A stretch of 64,000 nucleotides of DNA from Bog-756 sp963713625 (lineage in GTDB: Bacteria > Actinomycetota > Acidimicrobiia > Acidimicrobiales > RAAP-2): positions 124,001 to 188,000 of the forward strand of contig CAVQMN010000006.1 in assembly GCA_963713625.1 (NCBI GenBank), read 5' to 3'. Within the stretch, counting starts at the first letter, position 1, and each line of letters starts with the position of its first letter. The notes below the pieces were generated by a model. The model saw only the letters and a program-made list of their open reading frames with translations, was not told where the DNA came from and searched no databases. Below are positions 45,822 to 54,843 of the stretch, piece by piece. A program made the position numbers and the translations under genes.

Positions 45822-45839
45822 GCGGCACGGTGTCGCTCA
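45819..45839. terminator. Hairpin formed by the two convergent stop codons
   Basis: The sequence forms a 9-bp stem (one G-T pair) with loop CGG. The left end is the NHL stop TGA (45819-45821) and the right end is TCA, the reverse complement of the rhamnosidase-like stop (45837-45839). A bidirectional terminator between genes only 15 bp apart is likely. Confidence 0.7.
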
Positions 45840-48633
45840 GGCGGCCGACACGGCCACGTCGTAGGTCCCCGAGCCCAGGGCCACGACCACCTGCCCGCCG
45901 GAGCGGCTGACGATCTCGACACCGGGGATGTGTCCGACCGGCACGCCGCCTTCGGTGACCCGGGACCCGGCGGCGCCCGGCAGCCGGCACACGGCACCGG
46001 CGTTGGCGGGGACGGTGATCTTCAGCTCCACGCCCGTGGGGGCTCGCCGCCAGGCCACCGAGTACGGCCCGGCCGGCGTCGGGAAGGTCCCCGAGGCGCG
46101 GTCCAGCCCACCGGCCGGAGGGGTGACCGTGACCAGGGTGGCCGGTCCTCCCGTCCCGGGCCGGGTGGGGACGGCGCCGAGCAGGACCTCCTGCATGGCC
46201 ACCAGGGCCGAGGATCCCCAGCCATGGGACATGCTGTCGCCGATGAGATCACTCGGCGTCCAGGTCTCCCACGTGAACGTCCCACCCGACTCGATGATGA
46301 AGGCCCAACCCGGGAACGAGCTGTCGGTGAGGATCCTGACCACGTCGGCATCCCTCCCTCCGGCGTGGAGGGCCCGGAGCAGCTCCATGCCGTGGTCCGG
46401 TTCGAGGTGGATGTCGAGCGAGGCCACGTACGCCGCCACCTGGGCAACCCGGGCCGCGGGGGCGACACCGTAGGCCAGGGCGACCACGTTGGCCAGCTGG
46501 GATGACACCGCGCTCTGCTGGCCGTCGGTGCGGAGGCCGTCCACGTACAGTCCGTTGCCTCCGATGAGCTGGGCGTTGACAGCCCCGGCCAGGGCGACGG
46601 CGCGTTGCGTCTGGATCGAGGCCGTCGTCCCGTCCCCGACCAGGGTGGCCACGTCGCCGATGCGGCGGAAGGCGTTCACCGCCTCGATGTTCAGCGTCGT
46701 GTCGGCGTTGGTGCTGTAGTCGTAGCCGTAGACGTTGTCGCCGTTGAGGGACATCGGCTGCCCGGAGATGAGGCCGGTCGAGGCATCGATGGTCCCCACG
46801 ATGTAGTCGGACAGGCGGACGAGGTCGGGAAGCAGCCCGGCCAGTGTGGCCCCGTCACCGGTGGACAGGTAGTAGCGCCACACCCACTCGGGATAGCGGG
46901 CGGTGAACATCGGGTAGTTCTGGGGCCCGTCGTCGTTGGGATAGACCTCGTTCACCTGTCCGGTGCTCGGCCAGTAGCGCGCCTGGGCCCGGACCATGTC
47001 GCGGAGCCCCTGCCAGCTCAGGTTCTGATCGCCGAAGGTCCGCATCACCGTCTCCGACTCGTTGGATGCGTCCCACAGGAACTGGCCCTTCTCCCGGGTG
47101 GGCGTGTCGATGAACTGCTCCTGGGATGTGTACAGGCCGGAGTGGGCACACATGTCCCAGACGGAATCGAGCATCGGCTCGGACGACGAGAAGGTGGCCG
47201 AGGCCACGTCGGGCATGGTGGCGTGACGGGCCATGAGGACGATCTGGTCACCGGCCAGGTCCTCGCCCGGTTGATCGATCTGGAGATAGCGGAATCCGAG
47301 GAAACAGTACGGGTCGAAGGTCTGCGCTCCCGAACGCTGGGTGTACGAGTAGGACAGGTCGGTCCCCTGGGTGTTGTGGGTGGTCGAGACGGCCCCGTCC
47401 GGGTCGAGGGTGTAGCCCACGTGCAGGGGGACGAGATGTCCCTCCGTTCCGTGGAGGAAGGACACGGTCGGTCGCCCGGCGTAGATCTTCCCGAAGTCGG
47501 CCACCACCGAGCCGGTGGGCAGGGTGCGGACGGACACCGGGCCCACCGGGTGTTCGCTGATCCGGGTCCGCTGGGCGTAGAGCTGGGTGAAGGGCTCGGT
47601 GCCCACCGGCCCCCTCACGGTGACGAGGGACCAGGCGCGGTCATCGAAGTCGGCCCGGGACCACCCGGTCGGGGCCAGGCGGGCGTCGATCCATTCGACG
47701 AAGTCACCGACGTCGTTGTTGCGCTGGGGGGCCGGGAGCCACTCCGCCTTCGTGGTCCGCCACCTCCCGTCCGAACGGAGGACGACGTGGTTGCCGTCGG
47801 CGTAGTGCACACCGACCTGGACGAGGAGGCCCGGGGCCGACACGGGACGGCCCTGGCCCGGCCCGTACCAGTGGTGCAGGATCCCGATGGCGTTGTCGTG
47901 CCCGGCGACGACGGCCGCGGTGATATCCGTCGCCTGGTAGTACTGCTCGTCGGGGAAGCAGAAGCTCGGCCCGGTGTCGAGCTCGGCCCCGTTGACCCAC
48001 AGCTGGTACTTGTGGGCCGCGGCCACGTAGGCCGTGGCCCGGACAACGGACGCCGGCGGGCAGCGACTGGGTGGTGCGGAGGTAGCTGTACTCTTCCAGG
48101 CCGGGGTTGGCCGGCCCCGGCCTCAGCCAGAGCGCGGTCCAGTCCCCGGTGCGCAGTCCGGTGGTGAAGGTGGCGGCCGTGGAGGGACTGCCCCACCGGC
48201 CGGCCTGGTCCGCCGTCCGGACCGTCCAGCGGTATCGGGCATCCCCGGCCAGGGGCGGGCCGCCGTAGCGGACGAAGGCCTGCTGGCCGGACGTCACCTC
48301 CCCTGAGTCCCACACCGTGGACGCGGCTCCATCCGGCCCGGTGACCACGACCCGGTAGCCGGACTGGACGGCACCTCGACGGGAGTCTCCGACATGCCAG
48401 GCGAACAGGACGTCGTCGGGGTCGACCCCCACGGGCTCGGTCACTCCGGTGGTGGTGAGGCCGTCCGGAGGTCCCGGAGCCCCGCCTGACGTCGCCCCGG
48501 GGCCGGAGGCCGATGCCGCCGTGGGTGCCGCCCCCTCCACCGCGGCGTCGGCCACCGCGCCGACGGCGGCCAGCGCCACTCCCGTCTTGATGCCGGTGGC
48601 GAGAAACGTACGACGATCGATCCTGTCCATCAT
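45837..48633 (-). pseudogene. Tat-exported alpha-L-rhamnosidase-like enzyme, split by a frameshift
   Basis: The N-terminal part reads from ATG 48633 with a twin-arginine signal (DRRTFLATG) and a beta-domain up to EEYSYLRTTQSLP. The remainder reads in another frame from about 48050 (ASVVRATAYVAAAHKYQLWVNG, continuous in meaning) to the stop at 45837. Removing one base from the GGG at 48058-48060 restores one open frame of about 930 residues. The C-terminal part has (alpha/alpha)6-barrel features: EQFIDTPTREKGQFLWDAS and SMSHGWGSSALVAM, as in GH78. Either the gene is damaged or an assembly error is present. Confidence 0.75.
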
Positions 48634-48709
48634 CCCCCTCGGTCGAGGTGACTGCGATGGTACAAGAGCCGCTCGCCACGAACCGGGCGACGGCCCGACG
48701 CCGTCCGGG

Positions 48710-49471
48710 TCAGTTGGCCAGGGCGTCGTCGGGCGGCACGGCGTCGGCCGGCACGTCCATGGTCTCGTTGCGGGTCATCAGCCCGTAGACCATGGCGGCA
48801 ATGAATCCACCGACCAGCGGAGCCACGATGAACAGCCAGAGTTGGCTGAGCGCGGTGCCACCGACCACCAGCGCGGGGCCGATGCTGCGGGCCGGGTTGA
48901 CCCCGGTGCCGGTGAGGGCGATGCCCACCAGGTGCACGAACACGAGCGTGACGCCGATGGCCAGGCCGGCCATGGCCTCACGGGCCACCTTCGAGGTGGC
49001 GAAGAGGATGACCATGACGAAGATGAAGGTGAGGATGGCCTCGACGGCGAAGGCGCTTCCTACTCCCAGGTGGATCTTCGACGCGCTGCCGTACCCGTCG
49101 GCTCCGAGCCCCTGCACGTTCTTCGAGTAGATGGGTGATCCCTTGAACACGGCCCACAACGAGTAGGCCCCGGCGATGCCTCCCGCGATCTGGGCGATCC
49201 AGTAACCCACCGCTTCCATGACCGCCATCCGCCCGGCCACCACGAACCCCAGCGAGACGGCGGGATTCACGTGACACCCGGAGATGGGCCCGATGGCGTA
49301 GACGAGGGCCATCAGCACCAGGCCGAAGGCCAACGCCGTGGTGACGACACCGGCGGAATAGCTGGTCCCGAACAGTTTGAACCCGAACGACAGCGTGGCC
49401 GTGCCTACGGCCACGAAGACCAGGATCGCGGTCCCGATGAATTCGGCGATCAGCTTTCGGCTGTCAAACAC
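48710..49471 (-). CDS. Aquaporin (AqpZ/GlpF-family channel)
   Basis: Water or small-solute channel, 253 residues with six membrane helices and two half-helices. Both NPA motifs are present (CHVNPAVS and TGVNPARS). The region before the first is SLAxxxAGRM-free and the selectivity residues fit a water channel better than a glycerol facilitator, though that call is uncertain. A short acidic tail follows the last helix. It is transcribed away from the LEH gene, with 171 bp between them. Confidence 0.9.
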   Translation of the reverse strand: MFDSRKLIAEFIGTAILVFVAVGTATLSFGFKLFGTSYSAGVVTTALAFGLVLMALVYAIGPISGCHVNPAVSLGFVVAGRMAVMEAVGYWIAQIAGGIAGAYSLWAVFKGSPIYSKNVQGLGADGYGSASKIHLGVGSAFAVEAILTFIFVMVILFATSKVAREAMAGLAIGVTLVFVHLVGIALTGTGVNPARSIGPALVVGGTALSQLWLFIVAPLVGGFIAAMVYGLMTRNETMDVPADAVPPDDALAN

Positions 49472-49573
49472 GGTGCCTCCTTGTTCTGATGCCCCCGATG
49501 ACGATCAGCCCATCATCATCGACCCGCCCACCCCGGCGGTGGATACCGGGCGTCCGGTCCCGGGTCGCCACAG

Positions 49574-49661
49574 ACTTCAGGCCTCCCCGGACAACACTTC
49601 AGGCCTCCCCGGACAACACTTCAGGCCTCCCCGGACAACACTTCAGGCCTCCCCGGACAAC
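49574..49661. repeat. Four perfect copies of a 22-bp unit at the end of the epoxide hydrolase gene
   Basis: A 22-bp unit starting ACTTCAGGCC is repeated four times without gaps: 49574-49595, 49596-49617, 49618-49639 and 49640-49661. The last copy holds the stop codon (49643-49645) and the final codons of the epoxide-hydrolase-like gene; the other three lie in the untranslated space toward the aquaporin gene. Each copy contains a stop in the same frame. Confidence 0.95.
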
Positions 49662-50029
49662 ATGGTGGTGATCTGGGTCATGTCGAAGTAGTCCCGCCAG
49701 CGGTTGATCTTGCCGTCGCGGATCTCGAACGTGCCCATGACGGGCAGGGCTCCGACCCGGTCGCCCACGGTGATGGTGTCGATCCGTTCGGTCAGCACCA
49801 CATTGCCCTCCACCGCCAGATGCCGCGTCTCGATGAGCATGCTCTCGCACATGGCGAAGAAGCCGCTGATGAAGGTGATGGTCTCCTCGATGCCCACGGC
49901 GGGATCCATGGGGATGTTGTGGTACACGATGTCGTCGGTGAAGAAGGGACGGAGTGCCTCCGCATCGTGCTCGGCAAATGCGGCACACATCTCGCGCACC
50001 ACCCGTGCCGCGTCCTCTACGTCTCCCAT
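49643..50029 (-). CDS. Limonene-1,2-epoxide hydrolase-like protein
   Basis: NTF2-like fold, 128 residues. It matches limonene-1,2-epoxide hydrolase at the catalytic positions: YHNIPM (Tyr and Asn), VLTERIDTI (Arg and Asp) and KINRWRDYFD (Asp). Such enzymes open epoxide rings in terpenoid and lipid metabolism; the substrate here is unknown. GGAGG lies 6 nt before the ATG. Its 3' end is the source of a four-copy tandem repeat. Confidence 0.82.
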   Translation of the reverse strand: MGDVEDAARVVREMCAAFAEHDAEALRPFFTDDIVYHNIPMDPAVGIEETITFISGFFAMCESMLIETRHLAVEGNVVLTERIDTITVGDRVGALPVMGTFEIRDGKINRWRDYFDMTQITTMLSGEA

Positions 50030-50185
50030 GGCCTACCTCCTGGATTCGGGCCGGTCCGACCAGGTCACGTTACCCAACCGACGCCGACGTCGTCCCTGTC
50101 GGCCCGGTGGTCGACGCCAGCCCCGAGGTCACCCCACCCCGAGGCCGCTCATAATCCGTGCCCGACCGCGGGAACCACGGCTCCG

Positions 50186-50299
50186 TCAACCTGACCTGGC
50201 CTTGACCTGGGAAGCGATGCACTTCCGGCAGGTGTCCCCGTAGCGGACGGAACAGGATCTTCCACATCGGTGGCACGTGGTTCGAGCCGGTTCTCTCAT
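50186..50299 (-). CDS. Possible 37-residue zinc-ribbon protein
   Basis: A short frame starting at ATG 50299, preceded by AGGAGG with a 10-nt spacer. The product has CHRC (9-12), a further Cys at 16 and CRKC (24-27) in a basic chain, a typical zinc-ribbon spacing. It is too short to be firm: GC at third codon positions is about 67 percent, lower than in most genes here. It could be a small regulatory or ribosome-associated protein, or a chance frame. No homologue was recognised. Confidence 0.4.
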   Translation of the reverse strand: MREPARTTCHRCGRSCSVRYGDTCRKCIASQVKARSG

Positions 50300-50559
50300 C
50301 GATCGACGACCTCCTCGCTGACGGACTGCAGATGCCACATCCTGGCCGGGGCGCCACGCAGAATTGGGGGATCCTTTTCGGCACGGCTCGACCCGGGATG
50401 GGACGGCCGCCACGGGGGCCTCCGCTCGGAGATCGACCGCTCAGAGTGGCCTGGCCGTCGCCCCCGCCCACCGACCCGGCGCCGGCCCGAACCCACCCTC
50501 GGAACCCGACCCGACACCCTTCCGGCCGCCATGTGCAGGCGTCAACCATCACCATCTAC

Positions 50560-50587
50560 TTGACCTTTAGTATCAACCAGAGGTTGA
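50560..50587 (+). promoter_or_regulatory. TTGACC box and dyad resembling a MerR-type promoter
   Basis: TTGACC (50560-50565) is followed by a perfect 15-bp palindrome TCAACC-AGA-GGTTGA (50573-50587). A wider dyad (ACCTTTAG...AGAGGT) also spans the region, as in MerR-family promoters with a long spacer. It would drive transcription to the right, toward the thioesterase gene at 50710. No MerR gene is nearby. Confidence is low. Confidence 0.35.
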
Positions 50588-50709
50588 GGGTTTCTCTCCC
50601 CTTCCGGGAAGCCCACCTGATCCGTCATTACGAGAGCCCGACTGGGAACGGCGCCACGAGGCTCCGCCGGTCACTTGCCCCCACGTCCACCAGCGGCCAC
50701 GCTGGCCCC

Positions 50710-51543
50710 ATGGGAGATCTGGGGACGGACACCTCGGTCCGGCCGGTCGACGCCGGGCGGTTCGGGGCCACCCTCCACCCCGACTGGGAGATCTGGGGAC
50801 CGATGGGGGGCTACGTGGCCGCCTGTGCTCTGCGGGCTGTCGGCGCGTCGAGTGAACACCCGCGACCGGCAGCCTTTTCCTGCCATTACCTGGGCGTGGC
50901 CCGGTTCGGCCCGGTCGACATCCGGGTCGATCTTCGGAAGCGTGGCCGATCCGCCAGCTCCTTCCGGGTGGAGGTCGAACAGGACGGGCGTCCCATCCTC
51001 GACGGCATGGCCTGGACGGTCGCCGAGGAGGTCGAGGGACTCGAGCACGACGAGACGGACGCGCCCCAGGTGCCCGGACCCGACGAACTTCCGGCCCTCC
51101 ATGAGCTGGTGGGCGAGGAGAACCGGTCGCCCTATCCCTTTTGGGGCAACTTCGAGGCCAAGCCCATCGACTTCGAGCCCGTATGGCCGCCGGCCGATGC
51201 CCGACCGGCGCGCTGGCAGCAGTGGCTGCGCTTCGTACCCGTCTCGACCTTCGAGGACCGATGGGTCGACGCCGCCCGCAGTGTGATCCTGGTCGACCTG
51301 CCCAGCTGGCCATCGGCCCACCGCCCGCATGCGTGGAGGAGGCCGCCCTTCACCGCGCCCACCCTCGATCTGCACGTGGCCTTCCATACCCCGACCTTCG
51401 ATGAGGAGTGGCTGCTGTGCGACGGGGAGGCGCCGCTGTCGACGGCCGGCCTGTTCGGGTGGACCGCCCGGGTATGGTCGCCCGGCGGCGCACTGCATGC
51501 CTCCGGTGGAGGGTCGTGCCTGTACCGCCCGCTCCCGGCCTGA
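50710..51543 (+). CDS. Acyl-CoA thioesterase-like double hot-dog protein
   Basis: 277 residues, resembling the thioesterase-like superfamily (TesB fold). The start reads GRFGATLHPDWEIWGPMGGYVAACALRA, a typical first half-domain, and the end ASGGGSCLYRPL is the common C-terminus of this family. A middle stretch (about 125-200) is a linker with aromatic and acidic residues. The ATG at 50710 has no clear Shine-Dalgarno sequence. Substrate is unknown. Confidence 0.75.
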   Translation: MGDLGTDTSVRPVDAGRFGATLHPDWEIWGPMGGYVAACALRAVGASSEHPRPAAFSCHYLGVARFGPVDIRVDLRKRGRSASSFRVEVEQDGRPILDGMAWTVAEEVEGLEHDETDAPQVPGPDELPALHELVGEENRSPYPFWGNFEAKPIDFEPVWPPADARPARWQQWLRFVPVSTFEDRWVDAARSVILVDLPSWPSAHRPHAWRRPPFTAPTLDLHVAFHTPTFDEEWLLCDGEAPLSTAGLFGWTARVWSPGGALHASGGGSCLYRPLPA

Positions 51544-51597
51544 GACGCCCGGCCGTCACCCGCGCTTCGGGGCCCCCGGCCGGTCGACGGCCTCCGA

Positions 51598-52335
51598 TCA
51601 GACCGCGGCCGTAGCCAGGATGTCGGCCAAGGTGCCCGGAGCGGTGACCGGGAGGAGGTGCCCGGAGTCGACCCGGACGACGGTGGCCGGCAGTGGGAGA
51701 CGAGCGGCCATCACCTCCTGGGTCTCCGGCGGAACCGGTCGGTCGCGTTGGTTCAGGACGTAGAGGATGGGCACGCCGGCGACCCCCGACCACCGCACCG
51801 GCTGGAAGTAGTGGTGCACGGTGTCCGGGACGCATCGGGCGGGATCGGTCACGAAGGCCAGTGTGTCGTCGTCCAGCGGATCGCCGCCATAGGCGTTGCG
51901 GAACGATTCGGGTTCCGCCGGGGGCCCGGGGAGGGTGATCGACGTGCCGTCACGCTCGGCGGCGGCGCGGGCGGCCACGAGACCTTCGCGGTGTCGGTCC
52001 TTCATGCACTCGATACCGCACCCATCCTCGGGAGGAACGAGAGCGGCATTCAACACCACCGACGTGACGCGGCCGCCGAGGGCGGCGACCACACCGGGTA
52101 CGACCAGACCCCCGGAGGAGTGGGCCACCACCGTGACCGGCGTCCCCGGCTCGAGGATCACGAGGTCCTCGACGATCGAGGCGACCTCGTCCTCCACCGA
52201 CAGGGTGGCCAGGTCCGCGGGCTTCCCGGCCCGGCCGGGCATGTCGACGGCGATCGCCGGTCGGTCGAGGTAGGGAACCAGGCGATCCCAGAAGCGGGCG
52301 GTGGCACCACCCCCGTGGATGAGCACGTATGTCAT
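51598..52335 (-). CDS. Alpha/beta hydrolase
   Basis: 245 residues with a complete triad: nucleophile Ser in VVAHSSGGLV, an Asp in LNQRDRPVP and a His in VDSGHLLPV, plus the oxyanion HGGGATARFW near the start. The ATG at 52335 is chosen because longer frames run antisense through the neighbouring gene. It resembles esterases of the salicylate-binding and methyl-esterase type. It converges on the thioesterase gene. Confidence 0.82.
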   Translation of the reverse strand: MTYVLIHGGGATARFWDRLVPYLDRPAIAVDMPGRAGKPADLATLSVEDEVASIVEDLVILEPGTPVTVVAHSSGGLVVPGVVAALGGRVTSVVLNAALVPPEDGCGIECMKDRHREGLVAARAAAERDGTSITLPGPPAEPESFRNAYGGDPLDDDTLAFVTDPARCVPDTVHHYFQPVRWSGVAGVPILYVLNQRDRPVPPETQEVMAARLPLPATVVRVDSGHLLPVTAPGTLADILATAAV

Positions 52336-52506
52336 CGTCGGCTGCCACCGCGGTCGCTGTGCACGGGTAGGGAGACTATCGCCGTCACCGCACCGCACTC
52401 CCCCACTGTCGGGCTCCGTGGTCATGGTCGCTCGGGCCATGCTCCCCCGGGCCCGTGACCGACACGGACCGAGCAGGCCACGAATGGATCGGCGTAGGTT
52501 GGGGCG

Positions 52507-53202
52507 GTGGGAACCCCCGGTCCTCTGCTCGCCTCGGGCCGTGACTCTGACATCTTCGAATACGGCCGCGGTCTCGTGCTGCGCCGATCTCGTGCCGGTC
52601 ACTCCATGGTCACCGAGGCCCGGACCATGGAGTATGCACGCGCCCACGGCTATCCGGTGCCCGCCGTCGACGAGGTCAGCGACGACGGCACGGACCTGGT
52701 CATGGAACGCATCGATGGTCCGTCCATGGTGACGGTCCTCGGCCAACGTCCGTGGGCACTCGGGCAGCAAGGACGCGTGCTCGGACTGCTGCACCGGCGA
52801 CTGCACGACATCCCGGCGCCCGATTGGATGAAGGACTCCCCCTTCGGGACAGGTGACCACCTCGTCCACCTCGATCTGCACCCGCTCAATGTCATCCTCT
52901 CGCCGGCCGGACCCGTGGTGATCGACTGGCCCAATGCGGCCAGGGGTGACGGGAACGCAGACGTCGCCCTCACCTGGGCACTGGTGGCGGCCGGCACCAT
53001 CCCGGCCGGGCGGGTCAAAGCCACGGTCATGGGATGGGGACGATCGTTCCTGATCACATCCATGCTGGACGGGTTCGACGTCGACGCCATCCGGGAGCAG
53101 CTGCCGGCGGTGGTCGAATGGAAGGCCTCCGACCCCCATATGAGTGCACACGAACGAGCTGGGATGTGGGCCCTCGTCGGCGGCACCCACGGGCCGCGGT
53201 GA
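52507..53202 (+). CDS. Aminoglycoside-phosphotransferase-fold kinase
   Basis: 231 residues from a GTG. The catalytic loop HLDLHPLNVIL (H-x-D-x-x-x-x-N) and the metal-binding VVIDWPNAARG are intact, so a phosphotransfer activity is likely. It is shorter than true aminoglycoside kinases (about 260-300), with a reduced N-lobe; the target may be a small metabolite. No Shine-Dalgarno sequence is visible. It is divergent from the hydrolase with 171 bp between. Confidence 0.82.
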   Translation: MGTPGPLLASGRDSDIFEYGRGLVLRRSRAGHSMVTEARTMEYARAHGYPVPAVDEVSDDGTDLVMERIDGPSMVTVLGQRPWALGQQGRVLGLLHRRLHDIPAPDWMKDSPFGTGDHLVHLDLHPLNVILSPAGPVVIDWPNAARGDGNADVALTWALVAAGTIPAGRVKATVMGWGRSFLITSMLDGFDVDAIREQLPAVVEWKASDPHMSAHERAGMWALVGGTHGPR

Positions 53203-53261
53203 GGCCCACCACCGGCGCCGTCGTGCCGTAGGCGGCCGGTATCGTGGCCTCCGTGGCGACG

Positions 53262-53654
53262 ATGGCCGATGTGAGAACGCTGGTTTCGGCCCTCCCCGAG
53301 GTCACCGAGGGAGAGCGCCACGGCAATGTGACCTGGTTCGTGGGCACCAAGGCATTCGCCTGGGAGCGACCCTTCAGCAAGGCGGACATCAAGCGGTTCG
53401 ACAACGCCACACCACCGGCCGGACCCATCGTGGCCGTGTGCGTCGAGGACCTGATGGAAAAGGACGCCGTACTGGCCGACGCCCCGAGGGGGATCTTCAC
53501 GATCCCGCATTTCGACGGCTACCCGGCGCTCCTCATCCGGCTCGAGACCGTCACCAAGAAGGCCCTGCGGGAGGCCCTGGTCGGTGGATGGCTGGCCTGC
53601 GCCCCTCCGGCACTGGCCGCCGAGTTCCTGAAGGGAAGGCGCTACCGCGGCTGA
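53262..53654 (+). CDS. MmcQ/YjbR-family protein
   Basis: 130 residues of the double-wing DNA-binding-like fold: start ADVRTLVSALPEVTEGERHG, then WFVGTKAFAWERP and the C-terminal ALVGGWLACAPP. Function of the family is largely unknown; some members sit with methyltransferases. Upstream GTG codons at 53244 and 53253 are alternative starts. It overlaps the next convergent gene by 13 bp at the 3' ends. Confidence 0.8.
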   Translation: MADVRTLVSALPEVTEGERHGNVTWFVGTKAFAWERPFSKADIKRFDNATPPAGPIVAVCVEDLMEKDAVLADAPRGIFTIPHFDGYPALLIRLETVTKKALREALVGGWLACAPPALAAEFLKGRRYRG

Positions 53655-54055
53655 TCGGGCCGCGGCCGGGACGGTGGCATTTCTCCGGGCAGGAAGCTCA
53701 TGGTCAGCAGGGCCGTGGCCACCAGCCGGTTCTCGAGCCCGCGGTCATAGACACGAACCTCCACGACCCCCTGTTGGGCACCGACCCGGAGGACGACGGC
53801 CACGGCCCGCAGCGGGCCCACCCTGGCTGACGCCGTATAACTGAGCGCCACCCCCGAGGTGACGACGGGCCTTCCACTGGACCGGACGGCGGCGTAGGCA
53901 CCGGCTCGATCGACAAGACAGGCGACGATTCCTCCGTGGACGGCACCCCGTGGCCCCCGGATGCCGTCGGTGATATCCAGTTCGACGACGTGGGCACCCT
54001 CCTCGTCGTAGCTGCGGTGTGGAAGTCCATCGAGGAGATCGCATCCCATTGACAT
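53642..54055 (-). CDS. PaaI-type hot-dog thioesterase
   Basis: 137-residue single hot-dog domain. The catalytic loop GAVHGGIVACLVDRAGAYA is typical of PaaI-like acyl-CoA thioesterases. The start at 54055 is the first ATG before the conserved domain. The 3' end overlaps the YjbR-like gene by 13 bp. Its start region faces the crotonase gene, with 68 bp between, and both may belong to acyl-CoA metabolism. Confidence 0.82.
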   Translation of the reverse strand: MSMGCDLLDGLPHRSYDEEGAHVVELDITDGIRGPRGAVHGGIVACLVDRAGAYAAVRSSGRPVVTSGVALSYTASARVGPLRAVAVVLRVGAQQGVVEVRVYDRGLENRLVATALLTMSFLPGEMPPSRPRPDQPR

Positions 54056-54123
54056 GGGCGGCCATGGTAGGCCCCGGGGCGACGGCCCTCGACAGCAGGA
54101 TCGACCCCTGGGAGGATGACGGC

Positions 54124-54843
54124 GTGCCTGAACTGGTCTCGTACCAACTCGAAGGAAACATCGCCACCATTGCCATGGACGACGGCAAGGCGAACGCCCT
54201 CTCACTCCAGATGCTGGCCGGGGTCAACGGGGCCCTCGACCGGGCGTCGGCCGACGATGCGGTCGTTGTCCTGACCGGCCGGACGGGCATTTTTTCGGGC
54301 GGCTTCGACCTCAAGGTGCTGCGCGCCGGTGGGCCCGATGCGGCCGACATGCTCGAACAGGGGTTCCTGCTCGCCCTCCGGCTCCTCGAACATCCGGCCC
54401 CCGTCGTCATCGCCTGCAACGGTCACGCCGTGGCCATGGGCAGTTTCCTGCTGCTTTCCGGTGACTACCGGATCGGGGTGGACGGGCCGTTCAGATTGGT
54501 GGCCAACGAGGTGGCCATCGGTCTGACGATGCCGTGGGCGGCGATAGAGATCTGTCGCCAGCGGCTGGCACCGGCCCACTTCAACCGAGCGGTCATCCTG
54601 GCCGAGCCCTACGGTCCCACCGAGGGTGTGGCGGCCGGGTTCCTCGATCGGGTCGTCGACGAAACGGGACTGGGTGAGACCGCAGCCGCCGTGGCCACCT
54701 CGTTCGCCGCGCTGGACCGGCCCGCCCACGCCGCGACCAAGGCCCATGCCCGAGGGCCGGCGCTCACCGCCATCCGCGCGGGTTTGGACAGGGACCAGGA
54801 CACGTTCAGGAGTCTGCGAGCGGTGGGTCCAGGCGACCGGTAA
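54124..54843 (+). CDS. Enoyl-CoA hydratase/isomerase-family protein
   Basis: 239-residue crotonase fold. GTG at 54124 is supported by GGGAGGA seven nt upstream. The oxyanion segments are FSGGFDLKVLR and GHAVAMGSFLLLSGDYRIG. The two Glu residues of classical enoyl-CoA hydratase are not both evident, so isomerase, dehalogenase-like or other crotonase activity is possible. The C-terminus ends in a helical tail. Confidence 0.83.
   Translation: MPELVSYQLEGNIATIAMDDGKANALSLQMLAGVNGALDRASADDAVVVLTGRTGIFSGGFDLKVLRAGGPDAADMLEQGFLLALRLLEHPAPVVIACNGHAVAMGSFLLLSGDYRIGVDGPFRLVANEVAIGLTMPWAAIEICRQRLAPAHFNRAVILAEPYGPTEGVAAGFLDRVVDETGLGETAAAVATSFAALDRPAHAATKAHARGPALTAIRAGLDRDQDTFRSLRAVGPGDR

Larger units (their letters stand above)
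50030..50709. other. Long intergenic region between epoxide hydrolase-like and thioesterase genes
   Basis: 680 bp of lower GC third-position bias than the neighbours. It contains one plausible small gene (50186-50299) and one candidate operator region (50560-50587). The other open frames here lack conserved motifs and ribosome sites, and no RNA gene was recognised. Confidence 0.6.

Noticed and set aside
49574..49661. CRISPR array
   Set aside because: The four copies are directly adjacent with no spacers, and no cas gene is nearby; it is a simple tandem repeat.
50070..50555. A 161-codon minus-strand frame in the 680-bp intergenic region
   Set aside because: Composition is that of noncoding GC-rich sequence and no domain or ribosome site supports it.
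50332..50709. A longer N-terminus for the thioesterase-like protein
   Set aside because: The added 126 residues are Pro/Arg/Gly-rich with no conserved motif, and the fold begins at the ATG at 50710.
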